From Acanthornis magna (Eukaryota > Chordata > Aves > Passeriformes > Acanthizidae), in assembly GCA_036785705.1 (NCBI GenBank), contig JAWUZG010000056.1, positions 3,659,001 to 3,723,000 on the forward strand: a DNA stretch of 64,000 nt, read 5' to 3'. The notes below the pieces were generated by a model. That model made no database searches and was not told the origin of the DNA. It worked only from the letters and a program-made list of their open reading frames with translations. Position numbers and translations under genes: made by a program. Shown piece by piece: positions 14,001 through 29,000 of the stretch. The stretch's first letter is position 1, and each line of letters starts with the position of its first letter.

Positions 14001-17000
14001 TGAGCTGAGCTGTGCCGGGCAGGGCTGCCCGGCCTGGGGCTCATTCCCGGCTGTCCGCCCAGCTGAGCTGAGCTGAGCTGAGCTGAGCTGAGCTGTGCCG
14101 GGCAGGGCTGCCCGGCCTGGGGCTCATTCCCGGCTGACCGCCCAGCTGAGCTGAGCTGAGCTGAGCTGTGCCGGGCAGGGCTGCCCGGCCTGGGGCTCAT
14201 TCCCGGCTGTCCGCCCAGCTGAGCTGAGCTGTGCCGGGCAGTGCTGCCCGGCCTGGGGCTCATTCCCGGCTGTCCACCCAGCTGAGCTGAGCTGTGCCGG
14301 GCAGGGCTGCCCGGCCTGGGGCTCATTCCCGGCTGACCGCCCAGCTGAGCTGAGCTGAGCTGTGCCGGGCAGGGCTGCCCAGCCTGGGGCTCATTCCCGG
14401 CTGTCCGCCCAGCTGAGCTGAGCTGTGCCGGGCAGGGCTGCCCAGCCTGGGGCTCATTCCCGGCTGACCGCCCAGCTGAGCTGAGCTGTGCCGGGCAGTG
14501 CTGCCCGGCCTGGGGCTCATTCCCGGCTGACCGCCCAGCTGAGCTGAGCTGTGCCGGGCAGGGCTGCCCAGCCTGGGGCTCATTCCCGGCTGACCGCCCA
14601 GCTGAGCTGAGCTGTGCCGGGCAGTGCTGCCCGGCCTGGGGCTCATTCCCGGCTGTCCGGAGCCCCGCGGCACCGCGCCGGGCACAGCCGGCCTTTCCTA
14701 AGGAGTGACCCACTTTGCTCTCAGGGCTTAACAATTCCCCTTCTCAGCAGGATCAAGTTCGAGTTTAGCCCTGTAAGTCGCAAGGACCATCTGCCCAGGC
14801 ATGAGTGTGTGTGCAGTTCCCGACCGAGCAGCTGCTGAAGCGGCTCAGCCCTTGGACCCTCCTGGCCATGCTCGGGCAGGAGCCCGTAAAGAGCCACCCT
14901 GCTCCGGCCTCGCCCCTTTTCTGGCTGCCCCTGCCTGCTGCCTCTGCTGCTTGGAACCTTCCAGGTCTGGCAGTCTTTCGGCAGTCATTCCCCTGCGCAG
15001 CTTCTCCTGAATCCCCTGGAGCAGCCGTCTCCTGCAATATCTTTACAGCAACTGTTTCTAATTGGCTGTCACAGCAAAGGAGAGTGATGAGCCTGGAGGA
15101 GGAGAGCATAAACTCAGCATCTCATTAACGCTCTTTGTGCTGCATTTTCTTATGCAGGAGCAAACAGTGAAATCCTTTTTTGAAGGCCCATGTTAGGCAT
15201 TTATAATTACGTGGCTTTAGGTGGTTTCTTCTGATAGGAAGAGCAGCTAGGTCTGGAGAACCAGAGGTTGTGCTGGTGGTGACCAAAAGTGTAACAACTG
15301 CCATTTTCAAATAGTGGAAGGTGTTCATTAGAGGAGAGGTAGAAACCTTGTACAAATATCAGCTGTGTGGTTACTGTTGCAGTTTCGATGCATAGTGTGT
15401 GCTGCTGCAGCTTTGTGTGGGTGTATCACAGTAGCACACTGTTACTGAAGGGAGATCAGGTTCACTTAATCTAATCGAATCCTTCCATTATAACATTATT
15501 CTATTAGCATTAAAATATAAATGTATAAAACTGTGAGGTCCTTAGATCGGTTTCCCTGTATCAGGATTTTGTTTAAATTATTTTGGGATGCTGGTGAGCA
15601 CATGTCGAGTGGTTGTGCACAGCATATTGAATGGAGTTGTTTTGTTTTTTCTGACATTTAGATGGCATGCTGGCACCAGAGTATTGAAAGATTTTATCTG
15701 GTTTGTGTTCCTGCCCTTCAGGTAGTACACATTAGTAAGGTTGTCCTGATGTTTAAAAACAAAAGACAGCTATTAGACCTCCTGAAAGTTCTGAAGGGCC
15801 TGTTTAGTCTTTATTTACATCCAGCTGTTTGTACAAGAGAATTTTGGTAGCTGTCTACGTGGAAATAACTGTGTGTGCATAGCTTTTGTTGGGAAGACCA
15901 AGCCTTAGTGTGTAACTGAGTTCTGATGTGAGGGGAATCCTGCCCTTGGGCTGAGGGTGCTGTGCCCTCTGACTGGGAGAGCACTGACCATGGAATGTGG
16001 GCTCCTGGATGGTGGGGCCTGTGGCATCACCACCTTCTCCACCTGCCGTTTCAGAGTTGCCAGGATTAGGTCAGGTTGTAATTAAATGTCATCCTAGCAA
16101 TACAGAGGAGTAGAATTCTATAAATAAAGCACTGGTAGGTCAAAACAAAATACCTACCTACTAAAATATGCACTTCAAAATACAGGAGTAGAAATGTCTC
16201 TACTTGTTGCCAGATGATAGCAAATGTTCTGTTTAGAGCGATAGTTATATAAAAACAGTACACGTGGTAATTAGTGTTTATGGACGAGCTTTAAGTATAC
16301 GCAGTAGTTACAAGGAGAACAGATGCTAACTTTATGCAGTTAAATAATTTGTTTCAAGCATAGCTCCTTGCACGTACTGGAAATACTCAGCAGCATCCAG
16401 TGACATAAATTGGGGTTGGCAAAGAGTGTAATCTGTTCCTGAGGAAGTGTCTCTGTTTGCTGAACAGGACATAAGGGAGAATAACTAATTAAGCTGCCTT
16501 ACTAGAATAGAGATTATTCCAAGTCTCTCTTTGAGGATCTCGGAAAGATCCTCTTTCCAAGGATCTCTTTGCATGCTGTGAAAAGAAGGATCCAAGTTTG
16601 AAAGCAGGCTTCTGATGCAGGCAGTCTGACAGACTTGACTACATGTAGACACATGGGTAATGTTGGCAGAACTTTCAGAGGTGCTTTTCTTTGCCTGTAA
16701 GCAGAAACACTGTGAGAACACATTCGTTTATTTTCGGGTAAATTATTATGGAGAAGCTTAAAAATGGGTTATATTTGAAAAATACCCTCAACACATGTTG
16801 CAGCCAATACATGCTAATAAAATACTGTCTCAGCATTAGTCAGCCAGGTAAATATTTTCTTCCTCATTTTTATTAGTGGATATTTGGGAAACAAGTGTTA
16901 AGGAAAAATAGAAGGAATGGAAATTTGCACTCACCACTGTTTAGCAGTTTAATTTTGTTTTGTCTCTAAAATAAAGCGATAGAGTCTCCAAAGGAAGGAA

Positions 17001-20000
17001 AGCCAGATGGGTGTGGGAGGAAGTGGAGGATAGGGAAGCAAGAGTAAGCAAGTTGGGGAAGTCTTAAGTTAGGCAGTGCAAAAAAAGAAGCATTTCACAT
17101 TCCTTAGAGGAAAGGAATTATTTTGTTCCAGAAATGACAGCAAACAGTCAAACTGAAAACGCCTGCTATTTTTTAGGCACTACAGTATTTGACATTAGAC
17201 TGAGGAAACAAAATGTATGAAAAGGTGAGGCTGTGATTTTCTGAATGTTAAAGACGTCCAGTGTGTTGCCTCACTGTGCACAGGCATCTTGGCAGTGCCC
17301 AGAATGGCACACACCCTGTGCCTCCATGAGTATATCTCCATTTTGTCATCCCTTTCTCTTCTGCAGCTCCCTCTGTTCTTTTCCTTCAGGAAGCTTTTGT
17401 GAATGAGTGTGAGAGCAGTTTCAGAATCACATGCTCAATCAAAACAGAAGGAAAGTTATTTATCTCAAATCTTGTTTCCTGTGCAATCAAAAGTAGCCTT
17501 TCCTACGTCATAACACTTGGGATGGAGTGGAACATTTTTTTTCCTAATTGTTATGAACAATAATATGAAACTGTTAAGAGTTCTGGACAAACGGCCCTGA
17601 CCCTTTCTAATGTGTTCCCCCTGCCTCCCCAACTCTATTACCTTGTTCTAATTGTTTATACAGATCACAAAATTGGTAATGTTTCAAGACCCTGGGAATG
17701 CATGAGAAGATACTGTCTTGATATTCTTTGGAGGGGCTGTGAAAAATTTTCATTAGAAGTAACTTATAGAATCACAGAATCAGAGAATGGTTTGGGTTGG
17801 AAGGGACCTTAAAGCTCATCTCATTCCCCCCCTGCCATGGGCAGGGACACCTTCCACTACACCAGGTTTTTCAAAGCCCCATCTTGGCCTTGAACACTTC
17901 CAGGTATGGAACAGACATGGCTTCCCTGGGCAAAGGTAAAAGGTATTTTAAAAAATAGAGATGGATTTTAATAATTCTCTTAATGCTGAATGCTTATTTT
18001 CCCAATGAGTTTTCCAGCCTAGGAAGATTAACAAAATCTGTTTGTGGGACTTGATGTAGTCCTGCTTGTGTGACTTTCTACTACAGGTGTCTGCTTGGAA
18101 TAGGAATGGCAGTAGCAAAGGAAAATCATATTTTTCCAGAGAGTTCATAAACCAAGTAGCCTGGCTTAAGGAGGGGAAATGCAGGGCTATGCTAACTTAC
18201 ACATCTGAAATGTTGCTGTTCACAACTCTTCAAGAGCATTAGCAGTACTTTGAAGCTCTTGCAGTTGGTAAAATTCCTGCTGAAGAGGAGGGTGTGCCCT
18301 GAAAGTATAATTTATTTTTCTCAGATTGAACACGGGATTGAACAGGGGACACTGACATGTCATAGCGAAATGGCTTTTGCACTACGAAATAACTACAGCC
18401 ATTGTGTTTACTGCTTTTAATAAATGAACTTTCCAACAAGCAGCCTATTCTCTTGTTATTTGTCTGAGCCTAAATATCTTTGGCTTTACACAATTGTGAA
18501 TTGGCAAGAATACCAAACATTTTTGAGTTTGATATGAGAACGCTTCCTGTAAAACATGTTTGTCTTCCAATTTAAGAGCGTTCTACTTATGGCCATAATC
18601 TGCTGAGATCTGTGGAATGTGCTTGTCTTCTGAATCTCTGAGACAATAAAGCTATTATAGGGATTTAGTGAGAAACAAACAGAAAATTAGTTTGTCTTGA
18701 ATACTTGTTTAGTGTATCTATGAGTGGAATTTTTCTAAAATATAAAAATAGAGACAGTAGGAGGATAAATCTGTCATTTTTTCAATAAGAGAAATAGAGA
18801 TCCTGAACCTGTGGGTGGACTGTTGCACTCATGCAATACCTGGTGTGAGTTAATCTATTCCGTGGAACACCCAGGAGCATTGTCCAGCTCCTGCTTTGTT
18901 TAAAAGCACAGCTATGGTCTCATATTTGTTGCAGGGAACTAGATCTGAGTGGTTACTATCTCCCCCCACCATTTTATCCTTCTTCACACAGCTGACACAT
19001 ACTCTCTTTTTCGAATGTAGCAAGTAAATGACAGAGATTTCAGCTGCTGCTTTTAAAAATAGGTTTTATTGTATTTCTGTTGTGTTATTTGGCAGCACGA
19101 TGGAATTTTTTTCCTGCAGTTTGTCCTGAAGCCTTGAGAGTCGATCAGTGTAGTAAAAGGCTTTCAACTTTCGCTCCATAAATGAAGATGAGTAGTTCTG
19201 CTAGAATCAGTTACTGCAGAGAAAAGCTACATAGAATAATGGAAGTCAAAAGGTGTATATACACAGATTTCCATTTTGTTTCATTGTGAATAATAGCCAA
19301 AAGTAGTCTGTTAGAAGTGGCCAAATATTGTTGAATAGCTGGCTTCTTCAGCTTTGGTGTGTACACTGATATCACAGGATTTAGTAAAATGTGCATGGTT
19401 TCCAGTTATTCATGGTGGTCATTAAAATTTTATCAAATTCTGGAAATTACTTAGTTCATTTGGAAGGTCCTGCTAGACTATTTCCCAGGGATGCCTCTGT
19501 TTTTTGGGGGGTTGTCACCCCTGGAATATTCTGTCCTCCATTTTCCTTTGCAATTTGAAAGTGTGGGGAAAACAGTTAAAGAAAGTGTTGTTCTAAAACG
19601 TGACTGGAATGTTTTATTGGGGAGTGTTTGTGAAACAACATTTCCAACTCAAGCTAGTGTACTGTCATGACTGGTTTTATAAATAATGAGGAATGTGCCC
19701 CTCAAAAGCCAAAGTATGTAAAAATACAGTGAAGGTTCCATGATGCCATGTATATTGCATACAAACAATAAAAGTACAGCAACTTCCTCCATGCAGAACT
19801 CAGCATAACTGAGCTCTCGAGTTTTGTTCCTGTGGCTCAGTGCTGCCAGCACCGGTGTTCCTTCATTTCTGTGGTGCAGATCTTTTTTCTCTCTATCACA
19901 ATAAGAAAACTTCACTAACAGAAAACAATTTCTTGGGCGCACAGGATGTTTTTCAAAAATAATACTCAAAACTGCTAAACTCTGAATAAATTTTGTAAAT

Positions 20001-23000
20001 GTGTTTCTAAATATGAAAAGTCATGAAGAGTTGAAGGGAAGAAAGGAAACAGAAAGGAAAAATTTGTGGGGGTAAGAATGTGGGTTTACACTATGTCTTT
20101 GTCCCTAGTTAAAAGGTACAATTTAGTAAAATGTAGAAGCAAATACTGAGGGAAGAGGACCAAAGTTAGAGACTCCATTCATGTGCTGAAATTTGAAGAA
20201 TAACAGCACCAATCTCTACTTGATTTTTTTTTCTTCCTGAATTTGATTCTTCTAGAAAGCTTTTTCACAGCTTTGCATAAGTCACACTGTTATAATTGAG
20301 GGCAATAACTTCTTTGTCCATATAGATATATAAAGAACAGTAATTAATATCTCTTTCCTAGGTGTGCCTTGCAATAGCTCATTATTCTCAACCAACAGAT
20401 CTTCAGCTTCTCTTTGCATTTGAATATGTTGGGGAAATATATCACAATCCAGGTAAGTATGAAAGTACTTTGATAATGCTTTGTTCCTATTTTGTAATAT
20501 GTATTTTTAGTAAGACTTCAGAAGCAGTGGCAAAAAGCATTTGAGGCTTTCTCCAAGGGTAACAAAATCAGCTTGTTCTGCACCCAATCTCTTGCTTATG
20601 GTTATAAGTCATTCATTGGGATAGACATTAATGACCAAAATCCAAAGAAATGTCTTTCCTGTCTGAAACAAAGCAAAACTGTGCCAGCATGAATACTCCT
20701 ATTTTTTAGTTCACGCTTCCATCCTCCTATTGTATGTCTCTGTTGGTACTCCGGGTACCCAGTTAATGTCCCATCAGGCAGGCTTGCTCACCTGCCCTTC
20801 TTTTGGGAGTAAGTTTCTCTTCTGGTGGTATTGCAGGAGGATTTGTGCAACTTGGGACTCCATACCTTCTTTCCTAGAGGCTTACTAGGCAGTTCTTACC
20901 ACTCAAAACCTCCACCACCCCTGCTGAGTTGGAGCACACCCTCTCTGCTCAAGGCCAATCTCCAACTGAACCTTGTCAGTTAGGTAAGCCTGCAAAGATG
21001 CCTTTGGAACTTGATTTCTAGTGTAATGCTGTGCGGTCACTGCTGAGTGTTCCCCAGCCGAGACACAGCTGAGAGCCAGCAGGTGTAGGGCCACAAGCCT
21101 CCCCACACAATGTGCTGCTGCTGCAGAGCTGTGCTACTGAGATCTGTCCTCAGCAGCTGCCACTAGAGACCACTGATCTGCCTTTCCAAAATATGAGCCT
21201 TGTGGAATTATGAGATCAGGCCTTCAAATTTGGAAAAAAGTGCATGTTTTTCATGCAGGTGCCTCCGTGACTGCCCTGTGCATGCACAAGAATAAGTGTG
21301 TGTGTGATTGTGTTGCACACATAATTACACATGGAATTTCTTACCTCACAAAGCTTGGGCAATTATTAAGGTCCATGTATTTTCATGTTATATAGTACTA
21401 GGGAGGAAGCCAATTTGCAGATAAAATTGCAAGAAAATGTTAGTCTGTCACAAAGTTGCCTTCACTCTGTCCTTAAAATACCATTTTCTATATGGAAAAA
21501 TACCTAGTGGAAGAGTTCTATAAGGTGGGTAAAAATGTTCCTCTGGAGCCACAGACCAGAATGGCAAAGGACAGTTGTTCTGCTATGCTGCACTTGCTAA
21601 GAGACTTAGAAATTCTTTTGGGTTGGGGTATTCTTCTTGTTGTGAGCCCTAGTGTTTGTCCCATGGATCTCTGGCTTTGCTCTTGCAATTCCAGTGCTGT
21701 TTAATGACTCTCTATCCCTGCTACTCCAAGTCAAGTAAAAGATTAAATACTGTCTTTGTGCTTCCTGAGGAACATAAAAAACCTGCATTGCTCTGGTGTA
21801 TGTGTACATTGGTTTTTTCCCAGGATATATTTGATAGTTACCCATCATTAAACAGGAAAATTGTGACTCTTTTTGTAATTATTGCATTTTTCTGTTTACC
21901 ACCTTTGAAGAACTACTTCAGTCTGATTTTAGTCTTGTTTTCTTTTGAAAATCTTAAGTAGTCAGAGTGCCAGTGCAAGAATGAAGTTGATAGATACAGA
22001 AAGCAGAAACTACACAGGTTATGGGATGTCAGCTGAGCCATGATGCTGTCCTGCTTCCTTTGGGCAGGCTCTTGCTAAAGCTCAGAGCTTTCGTGGGGGA
22101 GGTAAAAGGGTTCAATCTCAGTTTATTCTACTTTCAACTAAAAATGTACTTCAAGTGTCAAGAAACAAAATGTAATTTCTTTTCGACACAGCTGACTGTC
22201 CTCTTGGCACCTAAGGAATGACCAGCAAAGGAGATCCTTCTGTATAGTAACAGCCTCTCTAATCTCCTGGTCCCTAGACACAAAATTATAGGCCATCTTT
22301 TTGTGTGGGTATAAATATAAATTTATATAGAAACCCCCATATTTTATCCTGGCCTTCCATTTCTTTTATTTGCTGTTAATACCGCAGTCACTTGAAGTTG
22401 CTGAAATGATATGTTTTATTTTGCTTTCTTGACATGGTACCTATTAAAGGGTAGCCTATAAAGGGTTAATGTTTTTAAAATATTGCAAACTTTGGCATAT
22501 TGAAGGGAGAAATCCTGTGACTGGAGATAACATCTGTTCCTGAGTATTAGTATGCCTTGCCTTCTATCAAGCAGCACAGCAGGTCAATTTTATGTTGCTT
22601 TTCCATTGAAATTGCAGGGAAAAAATACATTGACACCTTCATGTATCACCAAGCTGTCATTAAATCACTGCTTTCTTGTAATACAACAATAGGTAATATA
22701 GATAATACTTGTCTTGATGCTAATGGCTTATTTTTGTAATTAGGAAGGTGAAGAGTTTGATTTTTGTTTATTATTTTAATGGGCATTGATGACTTTTCTT
22801 TTCCTAGCAAAGAAGGTGAATGGCATAGACCCGGGAGGAGGAGGTGGTGGCATCAGCAGTGCCAGTGGTCAGCAGACTCCTTTGTTTGAAACCTACTCGG
22901 ATTGGGATAGAGAAATCAAAAGGACAGGTGCATCCGAGTGGAGAGTGTGCTCAGTCAATGAAGGTTATATGATATCCACCTGGTAAGTGTCTCCTGGGAC

Positions 23001-26000
23001 ACCAGCAGGAGGGAATTGTGCTGTCTTGTCCTGTGTCCCCCACGGCCTCCATCCCACCCAAGTGTGCACTGCACCTGTTAATTGTGCTGCTCTCTGGAGA
23101 GGCCCCAGATGAAAGATGCTGCAAGTCTTGTCCCAGAAGGAAACATCATGTCCCTAAATGTCACGTTTTGGCATCTGTTGCTGTGATGCTCCTGTACTTC
23201 CATGTGGGACCTGCAGTTTCTCACCAATGTCCTTGGGGCTGTGCCAGTGCCACGGTGACCCTAGTGGGACAGTGATAGCCACACCCAGGGGCTGCTCTGG
23301 GGCAGCCTGACTGAGCTGCTGACACAGCACTGCAGCAAGAGGGAAGATGGTAAAAAACACAGGGAAAAATAACCTTTTTCTATCATGTTTTTTCCACAAG
23401 CCTTCCAGAATATTTTGTGGTTCCATCTTCCTTAGCAGATCAAGACCTGAAGCTGTATTCCTACTCTTTCATTGGGAGGCGAATGCCAGTAAGTGTCCTC
23501 TTTGTTCTGCTGCTGCTCTTGGTCATGGTACAGTATTAATCCTAAAGCTGTGTGTGCCAATTAATTCTGTGCATAGCATTAAGAAAAAAAATTGTACAGA
23601 ATAGCACTAACCTGCATTATGTTGTTGTTTCTTGTGATTTTTCCCCATGTTAGTTATGGTCCTGGAATCACCCTAATGGGAGTGCCCTTGTGAGAATGGC
23701 CAACATTAAAGATGTATTGCAGCAGCGAAGAATTGATCAAAGGTAAATGCTTGGTTGTGTTACTCTTTAATCAGAAGGGTAGGGTAACACAAAGTGGTGA
23801 CTGTGTGGCACAGCAGTGGGTGGCCATAGAAGGGACTCTGACACCGCAGTGTTGTAGTGTGGGAACTTCAGAGAGACTGTTCTCTGGATCTAGTTCTGGC
23901 ACAATTTTTACTCAAGGCCCATTCCAGTTTCAAATACTGAATAACTTTTCAGATTTTAAGATATCTTGGTTTCTTAAGGGGCTAATCATTCAGATGACAG
24001 AATTCATTGATAAAAGGATCAGATTTACTGTAATACAGCTTATGTTGGTGGAGATTTTCTTACCTCCTTCAGCAAGACAGTAAAAACCCATTTATTTGTG
24101 ACATTGGGAAATACAATTCTAGAGATTGAGTATCACAATGCATATGGTATTTCTGTGTAATATTTGTCATTCGCTGTTCTTAGTGAAAGATTGAAGGCAT
24201 TTAGTGCCTTGCGTAGGTAGTTTACAAGCTTGGTATTTTTTGTTCTTTGGTTTAATTTGTTGGGTGACTTTTTGTGGTAGTGCAAACACCTGCATTGTGT
24301 GTTAGACTGGAACTCTGAGTTTTAGTTGAAACCCTGTCAGATTTCCTGACTTCATATACTTTATATATGTTCTGTTTATTTAGCATAGGTAAATCTTACT
24401 AAAAATTATGGAAAACAAAAAATTGAATAGAGTAATTTAACTGTCAGTCAGCCTCAGATTTTCATTTCCCAAATGTGATGTTTCAATGATTCAGCAATTC
24501 CATTTTTTTGTTTTGTAATTAGCAGACACCAAAAATGTTTTGAGTGAGTAGCTTTATGGTAGGAGCAATGTATCTCCTGAAGATGAACTAATAAACAATC
24601 TTTTTAGAATGAAGTCCACATTTTATGTGGGTTTAATTGTTTGTAGTTAAAGACAGTGGCATGTTTCTCGAAAGATTGTTTCTTTCCTCTCCAACAATCA
24701 AACTGCTGACTCTTCTCCTGCAGGATTTGTAATGCCATAACTCGAAGCCATCCCCTGAGAAGTGACGTTTACAAATCTGACCTGGACAAGTGTCTCCCCA
24801 ACATCCAGGAAATCCAGGCTGCACACATCAAACTCAAACAGCTCTGTGTCAATGGTACGCTGGACTCTCCTTCTTTCACGGGGGTTGTTTTCCTGACATG
24901 CAGTGAATTCTAATCGACCTGGCTGACAGGGCTTGTCACTGGAAGTTGTTCTGCAATGTAATTGCTGTCCCTGTTGCAGAGCCTTTTGATGAAACCGAAG
25001 AGAAGTGGCTGTCCTCACTGGAAAACACTCGCTGGTTGGAGTACATTAGGTTGGTAGCATTAATAAGATTATGTTCAGTGGGATGTGCAAAGCGTTCAGC
25101 ACTGTAAATAAGCAGTGCATCAGTTGAAGGATTCTTTGTTTTAATATATTTTAGGTAAATACAGATAACCCATTTTGTTTTCTTATATAGTGTGAACTTC
25201 TGTTAAATCTAACTGTTAAATCACTTTCTTTTCCTGTCTAGAGCATTTCTTAAGCATTCTGCTGAGCTTGTCTATATGATGGAGTGTAAGCACGTCTCTG
25301 TAGTTCTACAAGGTAATACAACAGAGCATGTTGTAATTACTAGCATTACTGATAATGTAGATAAACAGATTTAGATAAAATCATGTGTAATCTTTGTACA
25401 TAAACCCCATGGCTTCTGAATATCTCAGGCATTTGGGGAACTAGAAGGGAAAATAATTTGTCATGTATCTGAACTGTAGTATAGTTCTTAGCATCAAAGG
25501 AATATTTTGCGTTGAGTCTTTGTGGGTTTTATTCTGATAATGACAGAATCAAAACCTTAGGGAGAACCTTTGTACTGTGTTAATTGGGCTAATAGTCCCT
25601 GCATAAGCAATATGAATTTAATTCAGAGGTCCTATAGACAAAAATATTTCACTGACTGACAGTGCCCGCTTGTGTCTGTACAAACAGATATTTCAGAGGA
25701 AAAGACACTGAAAAACTTACTCATACCTGTAATTCTGTAATTTCTGTAATTTTTACAAGACCTGTTCAGCTGGTGTATCCCCTTATCCCCATGTAGTGGC
25801 CTTCCAAAATCTACTTCAGAGTGGAAAAACATTAAAATTTCTAGCAGCATGAGCACCCTCCTCCTCAGCACATCTTGGTTTAAGTACCAGGCATTTGGGT
25901 GGGCATTTTATTCTTGATGAATGCACTGCCGTGCTGGATACTGCAGGAACCCTTTCTATAGTCTGAGTCTCGGTTTAAGAAAAAAGAAATGTCTTTCTTG

Positions 26001-29000
26001 TAGGTTGTTTTTTTAAAATTATGAGAACAATTAAAACAACTAAAAGCGTATTTTAAAGGAAATTCTAAGAAAAACGCTGGACCTAGTTGCACCTTTTTGC
26101 TCTTTGAAATCTAATTCTGGACATTTGCATTTATATCTTACATATTCTGTACATTCTGTATGTTATTCACAGAGGAAGAGGGACGGGACCTGAGCTGTCT
26201 TGCTGCTTCTCTCATTCAAGTCATGCTGGATCCCTATTTTCGAACAATTGTTGGATTTCAAAGCTTAATACAGAAGGAATGGGTCATGGCAGGATATCAG
26301 TTTTTAGATAGGTGTAACCACTTAAAGAGATCTGACAAAGAGGTAAAAATGAATTGTATTTGCATGTGATCACAGTATCTGCTTGATATCATCCTGAACA
26401 TTTATTCATACAGAAATCTAAAAGTAAAAATCTGTTTTAATACTTTCAAATCTCATTATAATATCAGAGGAAATAAGCCTTTTTTCAGGATAGAGCTATT
26501 TTTTCTTTACCCTCTGTAGCTGTGTGAGAATCAGTGAAACAGCAGGTGCAAACCTGCTGGGGGTTTTTATGTTGCTTCAGTATTACACATGAAATCTCAC
26601 TGCTACAAACACTAGCACAGCTCATGTTTGACACTGCAATGGAAGGAGGTGAGGAGTGGGTTTGGAGGGGGTGGTTTTGCTGTTTGTTTGCCCATAGCTG
26701 TTTCCATCGCTGCGGTGTTACCGCTCTGCAGTGCTGTGAGAGCAGGGAGCTGCTGCAGGAGCCCTGCAGCGTGAGCTGACACGGCTGCCGGGAGATGGAG
26801 GGAGGGGAGTGAGGGCTGGGCTGCCAGCACTGCCAGCGCATCTTCTTTGGCCTCTCTGTGGCAAAGGAGGGGCTGCTGACAGCTGGGGCAAGAACAGAGC
26901 ACTCAGGTCAGCAGCCTTTTTCAGGGACAGTGCCTGAGAGTCCCGGAACAGGAATATACCCAGAGCGTGGAGCCCACAGATAAAGCAAGGGCACTGAGCA
27001 CCGAGCGCAGAAAATGCGTGAAGGGATAAAGAAATGAAATGCCAGGAGGGAAATTATGAGAGAGCAGCTACTTTGGCCCTAGGAAAGGATATACTGAAGA
27101 GTGAAAATGGGAAGGGGAAAATATTTCTAAAGCTTTACATAAATATGGTTTATGCTTTTGCCATTCATTGGCTGCTGTGGAAAAGAGCTAGAAAATGTAG
27201 TGAGAAATTAATGTGGCTGAATCATAAGCTCTCCAGTTACTTCAAACAAGGAAATAAAAATTCTGTAAAAACAAGGCCAAGTAGCAAGGAAGGCTCATAC
27301 AAGCACTAATTTGGAAATTATAAGGGACATACAGATGGCAGAAAGCATTTTGCAGCTGCATGAGTATGAGGGGAGCCCAGGAAAGAACTGACAGAAATCC
27401 CTTCTGATTTTTACACAGAAGGGAAAGCTGTGCAAAGTTAGTGCTGAAAAAGCAAGTGGCTAAACAGGAATACAGGGTGTTACAATTGCATAGAATAAGG
27501 AAAAATGCAAGACTCCAAATAGTTTACCCTGCAGAGTAATGTACCAAATACCCTAACTGCAAAGCAATTGGTGTGATTTGGGAAAAGCTTAGGTTAAATC
27601 TGATAATTCCCTGTTTCTTTTCCCAGTCTCCTTTGTTCTTGATGTTCCTTGACTGCGTTTGGCAGCTGCTGGACCAATACCCAGCAGCCTTCGAGTTCAC
27701 TGAAGTGTACCTGACCATTCTGTACGACAGCGCCCGCATCTCCTTGTTCGGCACCTTCCTCTTCAACTGCCCGCACCAGCGAGTCAAGGAAAGCACTGTG
27801 AGTAGGAGGGGCTGCACCTGCTGCTCTGGCAGGAGACTGCAGCCTGCCCCCGACAGAACAGCATCCCTGCTCAATGCTTCCTGAGTGTTCTTCAAAATGT
27901 CACACTCTGGTTGGGGAAAAATACTCAGGTCCCCAGATGAACATGATGAGAATGTCCTTTCAGGTGATCTTTGCAGAGACAAGAAGAAAGTCTATTGAAT
28001 TTCTTCATTGTTTTTTTCCTAGGAAAACATTGCTACTGTACATTATTATTTGTACTCCTCTAGGAAGCAAATCTGTATCTGGAACTCAGAAAGTAGAATG
28101 ACAGGCAATAAATAGAATTTCACGCTTCAGGCAAACTTTGAAATCTCTTGACATAATTATTTAAATAGTTGAAAAAGTTGGAGATGTTGCATAAAGTTAC
28201 AATTTTATGCACAATGGAGGCATTTAGAAAACTGAACACTTAAGTTTGTTTTTGAAAACTGGAGCTTATCAGAACTGTGTGTAGAAAACATTTGATGGCT
28301 GATAAAAGTGAAACTTACTTATTTTGTTAAATATTTTCTCTTTGAAGTTGTAGGTAGCGACCTTACAAAGAAGCAGAGCATTGAGGGATTGTTGGTGTAT
28401 TCTCAAAATGCCAATTTGGGGGTTAAGAGTAAGCCAAAAAACGATTTCATGTAATTGAAAAGTAACTGCACAAATGCAGAACAGCTGTTTTCTCCAGCTG
28501 TCTTGCTGCTCTGTTGTGCTACCTCTAAATTACATCCCTGCTCTTCTTTGCCCCATTGTTAGGTGCTGGTTTTAAGATCTATGAATAAATAAACCCTTTT
28601 TCTTTGATTTTAATCTGCCTGAATGTTAACTTCTCACAGGAATTTGCTATAAGCAAAAATATTCAGCTGGGTGACGAGAAAGGCCTCAGATTTCCATGTG
28701 TGTGGGACTGGTCTCTTCAGTTCTCGAGCCGGGACCGGCTGCTGTTCCACAACCCGCTGTACATCGGGAAGAGCGCGCCCAGCGTGCACAACGGCGCCCT
28801 CAGGACCTTCAAGCGCTCCAAGGTAACTGCGGGGCTGGGAGGGGCTGTGCCTGTGCCTGTGCCTGAGGCTGTGCTCACACTCAGGGGTCGTGCTGGGGAT
28901 GCTGCAAGTACCCTTGGATTAGCAGGAGGAGCCTTCATTTTCTTGGCTTCCCAGCCTAAAGAGATGATTTTTATGTAAATTGTTGAGCCTTGCGTTCTAG

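Larger units (their letters stand above)
13254..20361 (+). other. Large MTMR10 intron with a minisatellite and a CR1 fragment
   Basis: A 7.1-kb intron. It holds a GAGCT-rich minisatellite (13899-14658), a GC-rich flank to about 15020, and a CR1 3' fragment (17766-17935). I see no exon or RNA gene in the remainder; the open frames at 14765-15128 have no recognisable domain. Confidence 0.8.

Noticed and set aside
13899..14658. A genuine immunoglobulin switch region
   Set aside because: There are no antibody constant-region exons nearby and the array is inside MTMR10; only the repeat motif is similar.
13655..14734. 359-codon minus-strand open frame rich in Gln, Ser, Pro and Gly
   Set aside because: It is the GAGCT minisatellite read through; its start and end lack any recognisable protein and it is antisense inside an MTMR10 intron.
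27524..27982. 152-codon minus-strand open frame
   Set aside because: Antisense to MTMR10 exon l; no recognisable protein.
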